From assembly GCF_024529975.1 (NCBI RefSeq), contig NZ_AP024898.1:992001-1056000 (forward strand): a stretch of DNA of 64,000 nucleotides. The letters are read 5' to 3'. Positions 61,695-64,000 of the stretch are shown here, one piece after another; position 1 is the first letter of the stretch; each line of letters starts with the position of its first letter. The notes beneath the pieces were generated by a model. That model was not told the origin of the DNA and searched no databases. It saw nothing but the letters and a program-made list of their open reading frames with translations. Source of the stretch: Vibrio quintilis. GTDB taxonomy: Bacteria; Pseudomonadota; Gammaproteobacteria; Enterobacterales; Vibrionaceae. The position numbers and the translations under genes are program-made.

Positions 61695-62868
61695 CCTGAT
61701 CTGACAGTTACCCATTTTTTCGGTGCTTTCGTCAGATTAGATTTGAGCTAAATTCTTTTCTGCCCAAATCTTTTTTCCATCCAATAATGTCTCTATCGGT
61801 GTCCGCCCACAGCAGACTTTTCCCTGATGAGTTCGAACATTGTTGTAATAATCCAGCCATTCGTCCAGATCTTTTTGCAACTCTTCTAATGAACTGTAGA
61901 GCTTTTTCCTGAACGTGACCTGATAAAATTCATTGAGAATCGTTTTGTGGAAACGCTCGCAGATACCGTTTGTCTGAGGATGTCTGGCTTTTGTTTTTGT
62001 ATGGTCGATATCATTGATAGCCAGATACAGCTGATAATCGTGCTGCTCCACTTTGCCACAGTACTCTGTGCCTCTGTCCGTCAAAATCCTCAGCAGCGGA
62101 AGCTGATGGGCTTCAAAGAACGGTAAGACACGATCGTTGAGTAAATCAGCCGATGTGATCGGTGTTTTTGTGGTATAAAGTTTTGCGAAAGCCACTTTGC
62201 TGTGAGTATCGACAAAGGTCTGCTGGTAAATCCGGCCAACACCCTTGAGATTACCGACGTAGAATGTGTCCTGTGACCCCAGGTAGCCGGGATGATGCGT
62301 CTCGATTTCACCACACACTTCATCATCCTGTTTCTTTTTCTCCAGCGCTGCAACCTGCTCTTCACTTAAAATGATTCCTTCACTGGCGACTTTGGCTTCT
62401 AAAGCGGCCAACCGTTTTTTGAAATTCTCCAGATTATTCCGTAGCCAGATCGACCGGACACCACTGCCGGAAACAAAGATTCCTTTCTTACGGAGTTCAT
62501 TGCTGGTACGCGCCTGACCATGAGCTGGAAATTCGATGGCGTAACTGACGACAGCCTTTTCTGTAGATTCATCAACCCGGTTCTTAATATTGGGTGCTCT
62601 GCGGGACTGATTCACTAAGGAATCAATTCCGCCTTGCTCGACAAGCTCCTGATAGCGATAGAACGTGTCCCTGGATACGCCCATAATCTTACATGCCTTG
62701 GAAACATTGCCTAATTCTTCCGCCAGATTTAATAAACCCGCTTTGTGTTTGATAATGGGATTGTTAGTATGAAGCATGAGAGTTACCTCTTTTTTGTTTG
62801 ATTAAAGATTCAGCACCTTTATCAAAACGGGTAACTCTCAACTTTTCAAGAAGATGTGTCAGATTAGG
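61695..62868 (-). mobile_element. IS481-family insertion element
   Basis: About 1.17 kb. The outer ends read CCTGATCTGACA (61695) and TGTCAGATTAGG (to 62868), inverted with one mismatch. A second inner pair, GAGTTACCC-type, with GGTGCT/AGCACC, may be the transposase binding site. No target duplication is clear. The IS begins 16 bases after the ATPase stop and separates the defense cassette from the recombinase. Confidence 0.75.
61737..62777 (-). CDS. IS481-family transposase
   Basis: 346 aa. A helix-turn-helix (EELGNVSKACKIMGVSRDTFYRYQELV) is followed by the rve core: DTFYVGNLKGVGRIYQQTFVDTHS (Asp), LRILTDRGTEYCG (Asp), HPQTNGICERFHKTILNEFY (Glu). The single-gene arrangement and the QSRRAPNIKN linker are typical of IS481. 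The gene is intact. Confidence 0.94.
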   Translation of the reverse strand: MLHTNNPIIKHKAGLLNLAEELGNVSKACKIMGVSRDTFYRYQELVEQGGIDSLVNQSRRAPNIKNRVDESTEKAVVSYAIEFPAHGQARTSNELRKKGIFVSGSGVRSIWLRNNLENFKKRLAALEAKVASEGIILSEEQVAALEKKKQDDEVCGEIETHHPGYLGSQDTFYVGNLKGVGRIYQQTFVDTHSKVAFAKLYTTKTPITSADLLNDRVLPFFEAHQLPLLRILTDRGTEYCGKVEQHDYQLYLAINDIDHTKTKARHPQTNGICERFHKTILNEFYQVTFRKKLYSSLEELQKDLDEWLDYYNNVRTHQGKVCCGRTPIETLLDGKKIWAEKNLAQI

Positions 62869-63193
62869 TTGTGACTAATTCATATAACATTCGAGGCTGC
62901 TAGTTTTGGCAGCCTACGCTCTTCCCACAAATTAACTTGTGATACTTTCTGGCATCACTTGCCCTCTAATGTGAAGTTTCCTTAATCAACAAACGAACCG
63001 TTCAATTAAGTGGATATTTTGATAATGGCATGGCTTCTTTTTTACAACTTTTTGTACAAGATAGGGCCTTCTCAGGAGATCAGTTTTCATGCACTTGTTA
63101 ATTCGTATTTTGGGACTTATACGGAGAATGTGACTATTAGCTTTACATTCTCAGAACGTTGCCTTCGTCTTTATCCTGATCGCACAAGTTTTC
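62867..63193. other. Gene-free stretch between IS481 and the recombinase
   Basis: No supported gene. A hairpin AGGCTGC-N8-GCAGCCT lies at 62894-62915 and may terminate transcription. A short open frame (63010-63213, plus) overlaps the recombinase end and has no ribosome site. Confidence 0.45.
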
Positions 63194-64000
63194 TTATTGT
63201 TTATTTCCTTTAAGTATATGATCTTTAATCTCAGGATAGAGATTAAGCACTTGTTTCCCAAGTTCACTGGACACATCCGAACCTACGTCCTCTTTAGGTG
63301 CATCTAACATATACCGTTCAATTGAAGTGTTTGCATCATAGTCAATACCCTTCGAACCATACTTCTTACCATTTAGAGCTGCACTAGGATTAACCGTTGA
63401 AGACAAACTGCCTTTAATCATGAAATCATTCCAAGCGCCTACTGTGATTTCTATTATGTCATCTTCCACTAATACCTTGATTCCATAGTCTTTAAAAATC
63501 TCGTTTAGCTGCTGCTTACCTTCAGGCCTTGAATAGTCGACATTCAAAAAAGACAAGTCCCCACTCCGTGATGTTTTTGCCTCAACAAGCTTAAGTTCTA
63601 AATCCTCTTGGTTTGAGAAACGCTCGGTATATAGTTTTTCAAACTCCTGATCATTAGGGAACTTAATCATATTTTGACGTATCGAACTTACTTCATCCTT
63701 AATTTCTTTAAGCTGTTGTTCGAGGCTCAAAATGTCTACAGATTCTTCATCTTTATAATCAAGCTTAGAAAGAATTTCGTATACTTTACTCTCTAGTAAC
63801 GGGTACTTAATGTTTTTCGCATCACACTGCTTACGTTTGCGCTTACCGTTACAGTATAAATACGATCTAACTTTGCCATATGTAGAAGTGGAATCCTGAT
63901 AAGACATTGAATATCCACACCTTTTACAGAAGCCAATTCCAGAAAGAATGTTTTTAAATACTTTCCGTTTCCCACCTCCACCAATATTCCTTACTACTTT
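63194..64000 (-). CDS. Large serine recombinase, C-terminal part (5' end outside window)
   Basis: 269 codons are open to the right edge. The visible part begins KVVRNIGGGGKRKVFKNILSG and then has the recombinase zinc ribbon, ILSGIGFCKRCGYSM...YLYCNGKRKRKQC, with CxxC and a second Cys pair. A coiled-coil motif (SLEQQLKEIKDEVSSIRQNM) and a helical end follow. This is the plan of large serine integrases; the catalytic Ser domain and most of the recombinase domain lie beyond the window. It is the best candidate for the enzyme that inserted the element at the broken reductase gene at about 38.4 kb. Confidence 0.82.
   Translation of the reverse strand, partial: KVVRNIGGGGKRKVFKNILSGIGFCKRCGYSMSYQDSTSTYGKVRSYLYCNGKRKRKQCDAKNIKYPLLESKVYEILSKLDYKDEESVDILSLEQQLKEIKDEVSSIRQNMIKFPNDQEFEKLYTERFSNQEDLELKLVEAKTSRSGDLSFLNVDYSRPEGKQQLNEIFKDYGIKVLVEDDIIEITVGAWNDFMIKGSLSSTVNPSAALNGKKYGSKGIDYDANTSIERYMLDAPKEDVGSDVSSELGKQVLNLYPEIKDHILKGNKQ

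Overview
The window looks like a stretch of a gammaproteobacterial, most likely Vibrio (Vibrionaceae), chromosome full of acquired DNA. Pointers are two integron attC sites of the style seen in Vibrio chromosomal integrons, a DUF2913-type protein, a cyclic-phosphate receiver-domain protein, FNR and NrdR sites ahead of a class III ribonucleotide reductase gene, and an IS3 element present twice. Genus assignment is inference. Most of the window is AT-rich; the block at about 31.1-38.4 kb is visibly richer in G+C.

Layout. 1-4.3 kb: end of a MATE exporter, then an Lrp-type regulator divergent from an ornithine cyclodeaminase and a citrulline hydrolase (CtlX), then a LysR regulator. 4.5-6.8 kb: remains of an integron cassette array, with two attC sites, one intact 607-aa cassette gene and a truncated PIN-like gene. 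7.5-8.2 kb: a small two-gene unit. 8.8-22.7 kb: two related mannitol-type PTS operons controlled by a LevR-type sigma-54 activator. The first carries HPr, EIICB, EIIA, a fusion of polyol-phosphate dehydrogenase with 3-hexulose-6-phosphate synthase, 6-phospho-3-hexuloisomerase, a GldA-like dehydrogenase, a HAD phosphatase and a DUF2913 protein. The second carries HPr, EIIB, EIICB, EIIA and LevR. The first operon keeps only a decayed EIIB remnant where the second has an intact gene.

23-28.2 kb: small accessory genes, including an SF2 helicase operon divergent from an XRE repressor with twin operators. 28.3-31.1 kb: complete nrdD-nrdG. 31.1-38.4 kb: the G+C-richer block, which starts with a 217-codon 5' fragment of a second nrdD with its own FNR/NrdR promoter, continues with an RND pump, split YeeE/YedE sulfur transporter, BigR/YgaV-like ArsR regulator and DUF2892 protein, and ends in a 5' fragment of a CoA-disulfide reductase gene. 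A complete, diverged copy of that reductase follows at once. Both ends of the block are therefore broken genes duplicated by intact relatives outside it.

38.4-64 kb: probably an integrative and mobilizable element carrying a defense island. It holds a Septu-like ATPase/HNH pair, a PD-(D/E)xK protein with a zinc-ribbon partner, an ADP-ribosylglycohydrolase operon with two unknown genes, mobC and a relaxase split by an IS3 copy, a HEPN protein with a large PD-(D/E)xK protein, a PLD nuclease beside an ABC-three-component cassette, an IS481 element, and the C-terminal part of a large serine recombinase at the right edge.

All functional assignments come from reading the sequence; no database search was made.
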